From Alphaproteobacteria bacterium (lineage in GTDB: Bacteria; Pseudomonadota; Alphaproteobacteria; Sphingomonadales; Sphingomonadaceae), in assembly GCA_028293005.1 (NCBI GenBank), contig JAQGLH010000406.1, forward strand, positions 1 through 7,628: DNA of 7,628 nucleotides, written 5' to 3'. Positions 1 to 7,039 of the stretch are shown here, in pieces. The position numbers and the translations under genes are program-made. Numbering within the stretch: position 1 is the first letter of the stretch; the number at the start of each line of letters is the position of its first letter. The notes under the pieces were generated by a model. That model did not search any database and was not told the DNA's origin. It saw nothing but the letters and a program-made list of their open reading frames with translations.

Positions 1-2
1 TC

Positions 3-1109
3 GGCAACGTCAGCGAAAATGCGGCGAAGCAGGACGTGCGAGTCACTGTCGCCGTCGTCGCAGACAAAGCGGACTACACGGCGATCCACAACGCTCGCGA
101 GCGGCTCAACCCGGCTTTCGCGGAAAATGAGCTTCCCCAGCTGCTCCAGGTCGAGCCCAGCGGCGGTCGCGATGCACAGGTGCAAGCCTTGCTCGGTTCG
201 AGCGAAAAACGGGCGGTGGCGGTGCTGACCGGCGGCCTGGCGCAGCCGACCTTGACCGGATCAATCGGCGAGGACGGCAATGTCCGGCGCCAGATCGCTC
301 TGATCATCGATCAGGCGCGCCAGGACCGGATGCTCGCGACCAGCGCCGCCGCGGCGATTCCGCCCGCGGAGGTGCGGGTGATCAGGGTCGATCAATCCGC
401 GGGCTCGGTGGCTGCGGTGCGCGCGATCACCGCGCGCGCCGGGCAGCTCGTTCTGTTCATGCTGACCGTGCTGCTCTCCGGCATGCTGCTGTCGAACCTG
501 ATCGAGGAAAAATCGAACAAGGTGATCGAGGTGCTGGCCGCCGCGGTGCCGGTGGACGCAATCTTTCTCGGCAAGATCGTCGCGATGCTGGCGGTGTCGC
601 TGGTCGGGATCCTTGTCTGGGGAAGCGGTGCCTTGACCGCCACGATGCTGTGGCGCGCGGGCAGCCCGATGCTCCCCGATCCGGCGGTCGGCTGGCCCTT
701 GTTCGTGCTGCTGGTGCTGCTTTATTACGTCGCCAATTATTTGCTGCTCGGCGCCCTTTTCCTCGGGATCGGCTCGCAGGCGGCGACGGTGCGCGAGGTG
801 CAGACCTTGTCGATGCCGGTAACGGTCGGGCAGATGCTGATCTTCGTGCTCGCCTCGTTCGCGGTCGGGCCGTTCAACAGCCCGATTGGAATCGCCGCCG
901 CGATCTTTCCGTTCAGCTCGCCGCTGACGATGATCGCGCGCGCCGCGCAGGCGCCCGAGATATGGCCGCATCTGCTCGCGCTCGCCTGGCAGGCTTTGTG
1001 GGTGTGGATGACGATCCGGTTCGGATCGGCGCTGTTCCGCCGCAACGTGCTGAAGTCGGGCGCGCGGCGACGATGGTTCCGGCTGCGCAAGGTGAACGGC
1101 CGGGCCTGA
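3..1109 (+). CDS. ABC-2/NatB-type ABC transporter permease, 5'-truncated by the window edge
   Basis: This is the C-terminal part of an ABC transporter membrane subunit of the ABC-2/NatB (sodium-efflux or drug-efflux type) family. The frame is open from the left edge, so the true start and the first membrane helix lie outside; the GTG at 36 is just an internal Val codon. About the first 135 visible codons encode a hydrophilic region, expected to be the extracytoplasmic domain of this family. The family hallmark segment EEKSNKVIEVL follows at 504-536, directly after a hydrophobic helix (about 441-503). Further hydrophobic helices lie near 567-655, 693-773, 816-875, 879-940 and 960-1019, and the protein ends in a basic cytoplasmic tail (SGARRRWFRLRK). 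This layout fits the C-terminal half of NatB-like permeases. The ATP-binding partner (NatA-like) would be expected upstream. The substrate cannot be told from the sequence. The gene is convergent with the response regulator to its right. Confidence 0.88.
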   Translation, partial: GNVSENAAKQDVRVTVAVVADKADYTAIHNARERLNPAFAENELPQLLQVEPSGGRDAQVQALLGSSEKRAVAVLTGGLAQPTLTGSIGEDGNVRRQIALIIDQARQDRMLATSAAAAIPPAEVRVIRVDQSAGSVAAVRAITARAGQLVLFMLTVLLSGMLLSNLIEEKSNKVIEVLAAAVPVDAIFLGKIVAMLAVSLVGILVWGSGALTATMLWRAGSPMLPDPAVGWPLFVLLVLLYYVANYLLLGALFLGIGSQAATVREVQTLSMPVTVGQMLIFVLASFAVGPFNSPIGIAAAIFPFSSPLTMIARAAQAPEIWPHLLALAWQALWVWMTIRFGSALFRRNVLKSGARRRWFRLRKVNGRA

Positions 1110-1116
1110 CACCGTT

Positions 1117-1174
1117 GGCTGGCGATGGAGCTGCGCCGTCCGCCCGACGGCGCGAGGGAAGCTCCATCGCAGCC
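1117..1174. terminator. Long composite stem-loop downstream of the permease gene
   Basis: An outer stem pairs 1117-1132 with 1160-1174 (15 pairs with one bulged G at about 1121-1122; arm AGCTCCATCGCAGCC). Inside it a perfect 8-bp stem pairs GCGCCGTC (1133-1140) with GACGGCGC (1146-1153) around a 5-base loop. It begins 7 bases after the permease stop codon, where a terminator is expected, but no T-run follows on either strand. It could therefore be a Rho-independent terminator of weak form, an mRNA 3'-end stabiliser, or a copy of a dispersed palindromic repeat. The structure is seen directly; the role is inferred. Confidence 0.45.
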
Positions 1175-1191
1175 GAAGTTGCACTCCTTAT

Positions 1192-1219
1192 CTTCCTTTC
1201 CGCCCAAGCGGAGAGGAAG
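1192..1219 (-). terminator. Stem-loop downstream of the response-regulator gene
   Basis: Twelve bases (1192-1203, CTTCCTTTCCGC) pair with 1208-1219 (GCGGAGAGGAAG) around a 4-base CCAA loop, with a single T-G wobble. It lies 20 bases beyond the response-regulator stop codon on the minus strand, in the right place to end the peptidase-kinase-regulator transcript. No clear U-tract follows, so termination strength is uncertain. Because stems work in both directions it may also block read-through from the convergent permease gene. Confidence 0.45.
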
Positions 1220-1239
1220 GCCTTCGACCAGCAGGCGGA

Positions 1240-2040
1240 TTAATGCACGAAGCGCGCGACGACGTCGCGATAGCTGCGACTGACTTTCACCTGGCTTCCG
1301 GAATCGAGCACCAGGAAACATTCTCCGTTGGTGTGCGGCTTGACCTGGCGGACGAGGTCGAGATTGACGATCGTCGAGCGGTGAACTCTCTGGAAGCGGC
1401 GGGGATCGAGCCGCTTTTCCAGATCCTTCATCGTCTCGCGCAGGATCAAGGTGTTGTCGCCGGTGTAGATGCACATATAGTCGCCGGCTGCGTCGATCTT
1501 CTCGATCGTATCGACGTCGACGCGGAAGATCTGCCCGCGATCCTTGATGTTGATCAATTTCTCGTAGCGGTTGGAATTATGGGCATCTTCGACGCCCTCG
1601 ACATTGTCGGCAATTTGCGGCGCCACCTCGGCGAGCACCTCCTTGAGCCGACCGACCTCCTCGACGCTGCGCCGTTCGGCCAGCCGCTGGCGCACCCGAT
1701 CGAGCGTGTCCGCTAGCTTGTCCTCCTCGACCGGCTTCATCAGATAATTGATCGCCTGCACGTCGAACGCGCGCTGCATATGGTCGACGTAGGCGGTGAC
1801 GAACACGAACAACGGCGGCTCGACCTCCATCAGCCCTTGAATGACCGAGAAGCCGTCGAAGCCGGGCATCTGGATATCGAGGAACACGAGATCGGGCTTG
1901 TGCGTCTTGATCGCGCGGATCGCCTCGCGGCCGTTACTGCATGTCTCCACGATTTCGACGTCCTCGTGCTTCTCGAGGCGCAGCTGCAGCCCCTGCGTCG
2001 CAAGCGGCTCGTCGTCCACCAGGATCGTGCGGATGGTCAT
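1240..2040 (-). CDS. LytTR-family response regulator (AlgR/LytR type)
   Basis: This 266-aa cytoplasmic transcription regulator has two domains. Residues 1-120 form a receiver domain with the acidic pair D9-D10, the phospho-acceptor D55 in LVFLDIQMPG, the switch T82 in FVTAY and the conserved K102 in NYLMKP. Residues 160-266 form a LytTR DNA-binding domain with the usual motifs: DYMCIYTGDNT, RRFQRVHRSTIVNLDLV and a C-terminal VSRSY segment. A charged linker (about 118-158) joins them. Length is normal for the family. The start is fixed by GAGGA six bases upstream (2047-2051), and ATG overlaps the kinase stop codon as ATGA. It is almost certainly phosphorylated by the LytS-type kinase encoded directly upstream. 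Target promoters are unknown; LytTR proteins bind paired direct repeats, and I could not identify such a pair in this window. Confidence 0.95.
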   Translation of the reverse strand: MTIRTILVDDEPLATQGLQLRLEKHEDVEIVETCSNGREAIRAIKTHKPDLVFLDIQMPGFDGFSVIQGLMEVEPPLFVFVTAYVDHMQRAFDVQAINYLMKPVEEDKLADTLDRVRQRLAERRSVEEVGRLKEVLAEVAPQIADNVEGVEDAHNSNRYEKLINIKDRGQIFRVDVDTIEKIDAAGDYMCIYTGDNTLILRETMKDLEKRLDPRRFQRVHRSTIVNLDLVRQVKPHTNGECFLVLDSGSQVKVSRSYRDVVARFVH

Positions 2041-3221
2041 TTCAATTCCTCGCCTTCGATTTGGTAGGGGATTTCGATGATAACGCCAAACCCCCCGTCG
2101 GTGTTCGTTTGAGTCTCAAAACGATGGTCGGCGCCATAGGCCTGCGCCAGACGGTCGCGAATGTTCGCCAGACCGACTCCGGTCGAGGGCTGGCCCGGAT
2201 TGAGCGTCTGGCCGTCGGCTCCGGGGCCGGTATCGGAGACCGAGATCAGCAGCCGCGCTCCGAGCTTGCGAGCGTCGACCGATATGTCGGCGCCTTCTTC
2301 CTGCGCCGTGACGGCATATTTGATCGCATTCTCGATCAACGGCTGGAGGAGCAAAGAGGGCATGCGCGCCTTGGACGCAGCGGGATCGATATGGAAATGC
2401 GGCCGAAGCCGATCCTCGAACCGCATCTTCTCAATTTCGAGATAGAGCTTCAGCGTTTCAACCTCTTGCGCCACCGTCACCTGGCCGGTCGGTTCATTGA
2501 CCAGAGTGTAGCGTAAAAAGGAAGAGAGGCGCGACAACATCGCATTGGCACGTTCGGTCTGCTTGAGCAGCACCAGCGTCGAGATCGAATTCAGCGTGTT
2601 GAACAGGAAATGCGGGTTGAGCTGGTAGCGCAGCATCGCGAGCTGCGCGGCGCTCGCCTGATGCTCGAGCTCCAGCAACTGGTCGGTCTGCTTCTCGAGG
2701 ATCAAATAATAATTGATCCCGTAATAGAGTGCGGACCAGGCCGCGAGCAGCGAGAAATCGAGCAGGATCGCACTGAGGAACTCGATCCCCTGCGGCCTCA
2801 GCCCCGGCCGCACGAAGGTGGCATGGCTCCAAGTCTCGATCGCCGAGAAGCTGGCGGAGGCGATCAGCACCAGCACGATCGACGTTGCCCAAGTGATGAT
2901 CGGCCGCAGCCGGATAAGCCGCCGGAACGCCGCGGCCATCAGCATCGTCATCGAATAGCCGGTCGCGGTCAGCAGCGCGGTGTGGAGGACGAATGCGAAA
3001 CCGAACGAATTGGCGACTCCGGACAATGTGCGAAGCACGAAATAGCCCGCCCAACCAGCCGACTGCAGGATCCAGAATGCGCGATTCTTGTCTTCGAAGA
3101 AGGGCTGCTGCTGGAGGCTCGCCGGCCGCGCCGGCATGTCGTCGCGGGCGGCGCCAACGAGCTGACGCCCGCCGCCCGCCGCGCCATCGGCCAAAGCCAG
3201 CGGAAGCGGATCAGTTGCCAC
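2037..3221 (-). CDS. LytS/AlgZ-type membrane sensor histidine kinase
   Basis: This is a sensor kinase of the His_kinase (LytS/YehU/AlgZ) type, about 394 aa from the proposed GTG start. An Ala/Gly-rich N-terminal tail leads into four hydrophobic helices (about residues 50-69, 71-96, 108-127, 148-175) with almost no periplasmic loop, so the signal is probably sensed in or near the membrane. A short coiled segment (about 175-199) leads to the phospho-acceptor H204 in QLNPHFLFNTLNS. The ATP-binding domain shows an N box (LIENAIKYA, 295-303), DTGPG (330-334) and GVGLANIRDRL (348-358). The start is a judgement: GTG at 3221 has GAGGG six bases upstream and overlaps the peptidase stop by 11 bases. 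The ATG at 3137 (366 aa, no clear ribosome site) is the alternative; the open frame itself reaches back to 3374, deep inside the peptidase gene. It is translationally coupled to the regulator downstream (ATGA, 2037-2040). The signal is unknown. Confidence 0.92.
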   Translation of the reverse strand: MATDPLPLALADGAAGGGRQLVGAARDDMPARPASLQQQPFFEDKNRAFWILQSAGWAGYFVLRTLSGVANSFGFAFVLHTALLTATGYSMTMLMAAAFRRLIRLRPIITWATSIVLVLIASASFSAIETWSHATFVRPGLRPQGIEFLSAILLDFSLLAAWSALYYGINYYLILEKQTDQLLELEHQASAAQLAMLRYQLNPHFLFNTLNSISTLVLLKQTERANAMLSRLSSFLRYTLVNEPTGQVTVAQEVETLKLYLEIEKMRFEDRLRPHFHIDPAASKARMPSLLLQPLIENAIKYAVTAQEEGADISVDARKLGARLLISVSDTGPGADGQTLNPGQPSTGVGLANIRDRLAQAYGADHRFETQTNTDGGFGVIIEIPYQIEGEELK

Positions 3222-6147
3222 TGCGACCCTCGTCGGGTTGGCCTTTCGGTCGCGAGGTGTCTCGGGTCGTCTGGGTGGCTGCCTCGGGTGCTTTCCGGGC
3301 TGCCTTCTCGGGTAGAACGAGCATCGACCAATCCCCTTCGTCGGCGACATAAGCCGCGACCGCGGCGCGAACATCCTCGGGCGTCATGCCCTTATAATCG
3401 GAAATGTGGCGGCGTGTCTGCTCGATGAGCACGGGTTCGGTCGTCCATTTCTCGAGCGCCGAGACCCAATAGCCATTGGTCTTGACCTGCCGCGAGAGAC
3501 CGCTGGTCACCGGATTTTGGGCGCGCGCGAACTCGTCCGCCGAGACCGGCCGCTTGGCAAGATCGGCGACAAGCTCGCGCGCGATGCGGAAGAAGGTGGC
3601 GCTGCTCTCGGGCCGGATCTCGGCCGCGGCGACGAAGATGCCCCAAGCCGGAAAGCTTTCGGAGCTGCTTGCGTTCGCGCCCGGTGAATAGGTCGCGCCT
3701 TCCTCCTCGCGAAGCCGATCGAATAGTCGCGCCTGGAAAATGTTCGCGGCGAGCGCCAGCGCGCGGCGATCACGGATCCTGGCGGTGCCGCCGAACGTCG
3801 ACCAGCCGATCAGCGCATAGGCCTGATCCTTGTCGCCCTCGTGGCTGAACAGTATCGGCTTTGGATTGGGCCGGGGCGGCACGGTTACGGCCGGCGGCGG
3901 CGGCGCAGGCCGTGCGGGAAGCGCGCCGATCGTCTTCGCCATCGCCGCCGCCGCGCTCTCGAGATCGACGTCGCCAACGATGATCGCCTCAACCGGGCCG
4001 CCGGCGAGCAGCGGCGCGAACGCGCGCTGCAGATCGGCGGGCTGGGCGCTGGCGATCGTCGCCTTGGGAATCGGCAGCCAGCGCCGGTCGCCCGGATGGG
4101 TGACGGCGCCAATCTCGCGTCCGGCGCGCGCCGCCGCGGAGGCGAAGCTCAGCTCGTAGTTTTCGAGCGCCCCGGCCTTGTAGCGGTTGAACAAGGCCGC
4201 ATCCCAACGCGGGAAGGCGAGCTTGGTGGCGAGCAGCCGAAGCTGGTCGGGAAGGTCTTGCGCGTTGGTCGTGCCGGTGAGCACGAGCGCGTCTTCGGCG
4301 ACGCCGACATCCATGCCGATCCTGCGGCCGGTGAGCAGCCGCTCCATCGCGTCGAGGTCGAGATCGGCAAGCCCTGACGGGGCGACCGCCCCGCTCATCC
4401 ACAGCGGCGAGGGAACGGCGGGCGAGAGGCCCGAGACGCCGTTGCCGAGGCGCAGCCGGACCGACACCGAACCTTTCTCATAGTCGGTCTGCTTGAACGT
4501 CAGCGTCGAGCCGTTGGCGAAGCGGACGATCGTCACGTCCATATCCTCGATCCGCTGGCGCGAGACCTCCTTGCCCGGGATGCCGAGCGGCGGCAGCGCA
4601 TCGAAGCTGATCTTTCGCTCGTCCTGGCGCGCGGCCGGCGCGACTTTCACGGCTGCGGCGAGCGCGGCGGCGACCGCGGCATTGCCGCCATCGACAGGTT
4701 GCGGCGCCACCAGCAGCAGGCGGGGGCCGGTCCCGCCGAACAATTTCCTGGTCGCCTTGGCGATCCGCGCCGGCGTCATTCGCGGCGCGACGCGATCGAA
4801 CAAGGCGAGCATCGCCGGAGCGCTGATCACGACGTCGCCGTCGTCGAGCGCATTGATCAGTTGCTGCGCGCGCTGCGGCGACTTGACCGTGCTTTCGCCG
4901 GCCACTCCGGAATTGAACGCCAGGCGCAAATTGCTCATCTCACGCGCTATCTCCGCGTTGCTAGGACGCGCGCGGAGCGCGCTGCCGATGATCGCGAAAT
5001 TCTCGTTCAGCGCTTCCCGCCAATGGCCCTCCCGCGCGGTGATCGACAGCTGTGTCGTGTCGCCGACATGACGCGTGCGATCGATGCTGACGCCGGCACC
5101 GATGAACGACGCGTCGGCTCGCGCCTTGGCCTCGAGCCGACGGTTGACGATCTGCGTCGCGAGCAACTCGGCAAGCTCGTCGGTTTCACGCGCGACCGTA
5201 TCGGGAGAATCGATGTGCGGCCGCAGCCACAACAATGTCGCGCTGTAAGGCGCGCCCGGATAGACGAGCGTCTCGACTTGCCGGACGCTCGGCGCGAGCG
5301 TGCCGTAATCGGGCGCGGGCGGGGCGGCGCCGGTCGGCCGCCAGCTGCCGAAACGCTTGGCGATCAGCTCGACGAGCAAGGCGGGATCGGCATCGCCGAC
5401 GATGACGACGGTTGCATTTTCGGGGCGATACCAGCGTTCGTAGAAAGCGCTGAGGCTTTGCGGGGTGGCCGCGCGGAGCGTTTCGTCGGTGCCGATCGTG
5501 TCGCGAACCGCGATCTTGAGGCCAGGGAAGAACAAGGGGCGCGAAAGATTGCTGAAGCGGGTGGCGAGCTCGGGCCGGCGTCCCTTTTCGGCGAGCACCA
5601 CCTTGCGCTCCGCGTCGACCGCGGCGGGGGTGAACGAGGCCTTGTCGACCATTTCGGACAGGATCTGGAGGCTCTTGTCGAGCGCGGCCCGGTCGGCCTG
5701 CGGCAGGTCGAGCTGATAGACGGTCTTGGTTGGATCGGTGCTGGCGTTGGTATCGCTGCCGAAACTCGCTCCGAGCTGCTGCCAGATGTGCCGCGCGTCG
5801 CGACCGGCAAAGCTGCTCGTCCCGCGGAACACCATATGCTCGACGAAATGTGCGGTTCCCTGCTCGGGGTCGGCTTCGTTGAGCGAGCCCGCATCGATGC
5901 GCACCCTGATCGAGACTTGCCCGACGGGAAGCGGGTTGCGGCGCACCGCGTAGCGCAGGCCATTGGCAAGCGTGCCGAACTGCCAGGCGGGGTCGGGGGC
6001 GAGGTCGCTTCCCCGGTAGAACCATCCCGAGTCGCCAGCGGCCCCACGTCCAGCAGCCCCACGTCCAGCAGCCCCAACTCCAGCAGCAGGAAGCGGGACG
6101 GCGGCTAGGAGGAGGAAAGCGAAGAAGCAGCGGCGGAGAAGAAGCAT
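3211..6147 (-). CDS. Secreted M16-family zinc metallopeptidase (pitrilysin/PqqL-like)
   Basis: This 978-aa protein is a full-length, double-length M16 peptidase exported to the periplasm. Residues 1 to about 25 form a signal peptide (MLLLRR, then a Leu/Ala-rich core ending near PLPAAG). The N-terminal active half carries the inverted zinc motif H100-F-V-E103-H104 (HFVEH), with E187 of ERKVVLAE as the likely third zinc ligand; E180 also matches a conserved Glu of the family. A second M16 repeat follows (about residues 540-950). It lacks HxxEH, as usual, but keeps R813 and Y820 in LREEEGATYSPG, spaced like the substrate-binding Arg/Tyr pair of insulysin. A Pro-rich linker lies near residues 745-765. 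The C-terminal 30 residues are charged and probably disordered. ATG is the first start after an in-frame TAG (6154-6156), and AGGAG sits only 3 bases before it. It is the first gene of the unit with the kinase and regulator. The peptide substrate is unknown. Confidence 0.95.
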   Translation of the reverse strand: MLLLRRCFFAFLLLAAVPLPAAGVGAAGRGAAGRGAAGDSGWFYRGSDLAPDPAWQFGTLANGLRYAVRRNPLPVGQVSIRVRIDAGSLNEADPEQGTAHFVEHMVFRGTSSFAGRDARHIWQQLGASFGSDTNASTDPTKTVYQLDLPQADRAALDKSLQILSEMVDKASFTPAAVDAERKVVLAEKGRRPELATRFSNLSRPLFFPGLKIAVRDTIGTDETLRAATPQSLSAFYERWYRPENATVVIVGDADPALLVELIAKRFGSWRPTGAAPPAPDYGTLAPSVRQVETLVYPGAPYSATLLWLRPHIDSPDTVARETDELAELLATQIVNRRLEAKARADASFIGAGVSIDRTRHVGDTTQLSITAREGHWREALNENFAIIGSALRARPSNAEIAREMSNLRLAFNSGVAGESTVKSPQRAQQLINALDDGDVVISAPAMLALFDRVAPRMTPARIAKATRKLFGGTGPRLLLVAPQPVDGGNAAVAAALAAAVKVAPAARQDERKISFDALPPLGIPGKEVSRQRIEDMDVTIVRFANGSTLTFKQTDYEKGSVSVRLRLGNGVSGLSPAVPSPLWMSGAVAPSGLADLDLDAMERLLTGRRIGMDVGVAEDALVLTGTTNAQDLPDQLRLLATKLAFPRWDAALFNRYKAGALENYELSFASAAARAGREIGAVTHPGDRRWLPIPKATIASAQPADLQRAFAPLLAGGPVEAIIVGDVDLESAAAAMAKTIGALPARPAPPPPAVTVPPRPNPKPILFSHEGDKDQAYALIGWSTFGGTARIRDRRALALAANIFQARLFDRLREEEGATYSPGANASSSESFPAWGIFVAAAEIRPESSATFFRIARELVADLAKRPVSADEFARAQNPVTSGLSRQVKTNGYWVSALEKWTTEPVLIEQTRRHISDYKGMTPEDVRAAVAAYVADEGDWSMLVLPEKAARKAPEAATQTTRDTSRPKGQPDEGRSGN
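3227..3231 (-). promoter_or_regulatory. Ribosome binding site for the histidine kinase GTG start
   Basis: GAGGG on the minus strand ends six bases before the GTG at 3221-3219. It lies inside the last codons of the M16 peptidase gene. It favours the GTG start over the ATG at 3137, which is preceded by a C/G-rich stretch with no purine-rich site. It would permit re-initiation by ribosomes finishing the peptidase. Confidence 0.5.
6037..6081 (-). repeat. Three tandem 15-bp units in the peptidase signal-peptide junction
   Basis: Three consecutive 15-base units (6037-6051, 6052-6066, 6067-6081) of the form AGCRGCCCCAMSTCC differ at only a few positions, and a partial unit (agcagcagg) follows. On the minus strand they encode the pentapeptides GVGAA, GRGAA and GRGAA (residues 23-37), just after the signal-peptide core. 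Unit gain or loss would keep the reading frame. Confidence 0.85.
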
Positions 6148-6215
6148 TGGCTCCTAGCTAGTGTCGGGAGAGGTGTTTGGGAAGTTTCGCGATATGCTCT
6201 GTTTGCGACGGCCGG

Positions 6216-6221
6216 TTGACT
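6216..6221 (+). promoter_or_regulatory. Possible -35 element of the imuA promoter
   Basis: TTGACT matches the sigma-70 -35 consensus at five of six bases, in the gap upstream of imuA. A -10 element would fall at or next to the LexA box (6239-6253), so repressor would block polymerase, but no good TATAAT match is seen there. I found no convincing promoter for the divergent peptidase gene in the same 124-base gap. Confidence 0.3.
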
Positions 6222-6238
6222 CGCGGTGAATGAGAGAG

Positions 6239-6253
6239 GAACATAAAGAGAAC
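6239..6253 (+). promoter_or_regulatory. LexA (SOS) box upstream of imuA
   Basis: GAAC-ATAAAGA-GAAC is an exact GAAC-N7-GAAC direct repeat (GTTC-N7-GTTC on the other strand), the established LexA operator form of alphaproteobacteria. It ends 18 bases before the imuA ATG. This fits the known SOS induction of imuA-imuB-dnaE2 cassettes: RecA-stimulated cleavage of LexA would release transcription. The box lies 92 bases upstream of the divergent peptidase start, so a role there is less likely. Confidence 0.85.
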
Positions 6254-6271
6254 AAATGAGTCTCGAGTCGC

Positions 6272-7039
6272 ATGCCCGCTCTTTCTTCGTCCCGGACCGA
6301 ACGCCTCGCCGCGCTACGCGTGGAGGTGCGGACGATCGAATCCCAGGGAAGGCGGGATGCGCGTGATTGCCTCCCGTTCGCGATCGAGGACGTCGATAGG
6401 CGGCTGGCGGGCGGGGGCCTCGCCGGCGCCGCGCTGCATGAGATAGCCGGCGCGCGCCCCGGCCTGTCCGACGAGGCAGCGGCCTGCCTGTTCATCGCGG
6501 GCCTGGCCGCCCGCCGGATGGGCGGCAAAGGGACTGTGCTCTGGGCGCTGAAGCGGCGCGATCTGTTCGCGCCCGGCCTTGCCCAGGCCGGTCTTGCGCC
6601 CGACCGGCTGATCTACGCCGAATGCGGCTGCGACGAAGATGTGCTCGCGGTGATGGAGGATGGGCTCCGCCACGGCGGCCTAGCCGCAGTAGTGGGAGAG
6701 ACCGGGCGCGCCGCCATGGCCTCGACGCGCCGCCTGCAGCTTGCCGCCGAGGATGGCGGGACGATCGCGCTGATGCTGCGGCGCTGGCGCAGGAATGGCG
6801 AGGATCCGCTCGGCCTTCCGTCGGCGGCGGCGACGCGGTGGCGGATCGGCTGCGTCCCGTCCGCCGCGCTTCCCGTCCCGGGTGTCGGCCGCCCGCGCTG
6901 GCAAGTCGCGCTCGTCCGCCAGCGCGGCGGCGAGCCGTTCGAATGGATATTGGAGAGTCCCGATGCCGAGGGTCGCCTCGCTCTACCTGCCCACGCTTTC
7001 GACGGATCGGCTGCGGCTGGCGAGAGACGGGCGGCTTAG
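6272..7039 (+). CDS. imuA: ImuA, SOS-inducible translesion mutagenesis accessory protein
   Basis: This 255-aa protein matches alphaproteobacterial ImuA, a RecA/SulA-like cytoplasmic protein that acts with ImuB and DnaE2 in damage-induced mutagenesis. Recognisable parts are the N-terminal TERLAALR helix, LPFAIEDVDRRLAGGGL (34-50), ALHEIAG (54-60), the core strand GTVLWALKRRDLFAPGL (87-103), the segment DRLIYAECGCDEDVLAVMEDGLRHGGLAAVVGE (111-143, central to the family), and RWRIGCVPS with WQVALVRQRGG near the C-terminus. No intact Walker A motif is evident, as expected for ImuA. ATG 6272 is the first start after an in-frame TGA (6257-6259); the ribosome site is weak (GAG four bases upstream). 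Regulation is most likely by LexA through the box at 6239-6253. Its last 77 bases overlap the start of imuB. The call rests on family recognition plus the neighbouring LexA box and imuB. Confidence 0.9.
   Translation: MPALSSSRTERLAALRVEVRTIESQGRRDARDCLPFAIEDVDRRLAGGGLAGAALHEIAGARPGLSDEAAACLFIAGLAARRMGGKGTVLWALKRRDLFAPGLAQAGLAPDRLIYAECGCDEDVLAVMEDGLRHGGLAAVVGETGRAAMASTRRLQLAAEDGGTIALMLRRWRRNGEDPLGLPSAAATRWRIGCVPSAALPVPGVGRPRWQVALVRQRGGEPFEWILESPDAEGRLALPAHAFDGSAAAGERRAA
6952..6957 (+). promoter_or_regulatory. Ribosome binding site for imuB inside imuA
   Basis: GGAGAG ends five bases before the ATG at 6963, inside the imuA coding region. It supports ATG 6963 as the imuB start despite the unusually long 77-base overlap with imuA. 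Confidence 0.65.

Noticed and set aside
261..1184. A 307-codon open frame on the minus strand opposite the ABC permease.
   Set aside because: Its product is an Arg/His/Gln-rich sequence with no domain, and it runs against the strong membrane-protein pattern of the sense strand.
2610..3428. A 272-codon plus-strand frame opposite the histidine kinase and peptidase end.
   Set aside because: It is antisense to the well-supported H-box and membrane helices of the kinase, and its product has no recognisable features.
4699..6108. A 469-codon open frame on the plus strand opposite the M16 peptidase.
   Set aside because: It is an antisense shadow of a gene with clear M16 motifs. Its translation is Arg/Asp/Gly-rich without recognisable domains, as expected from GC-rich DNA read on the wrong strand.
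6170..6225. Several GTT-containing motifs that might be LytTR-regulator binding repeats upstream of the peptidase operon.
   Set aside because: Their spacings (9, 17 and 14 bases) do not fit the roughly 21-22-base periodicity of paired LytTR sites, and short GTT matches are common by chance.
6256..6272. ATG at 6256 as an alternative start upstream of imuA.
   Set aside because: It is out of frame with the ImuA coding sequence, and an in-frame TGA at 6257-6259 precedes the ATG at 6272.
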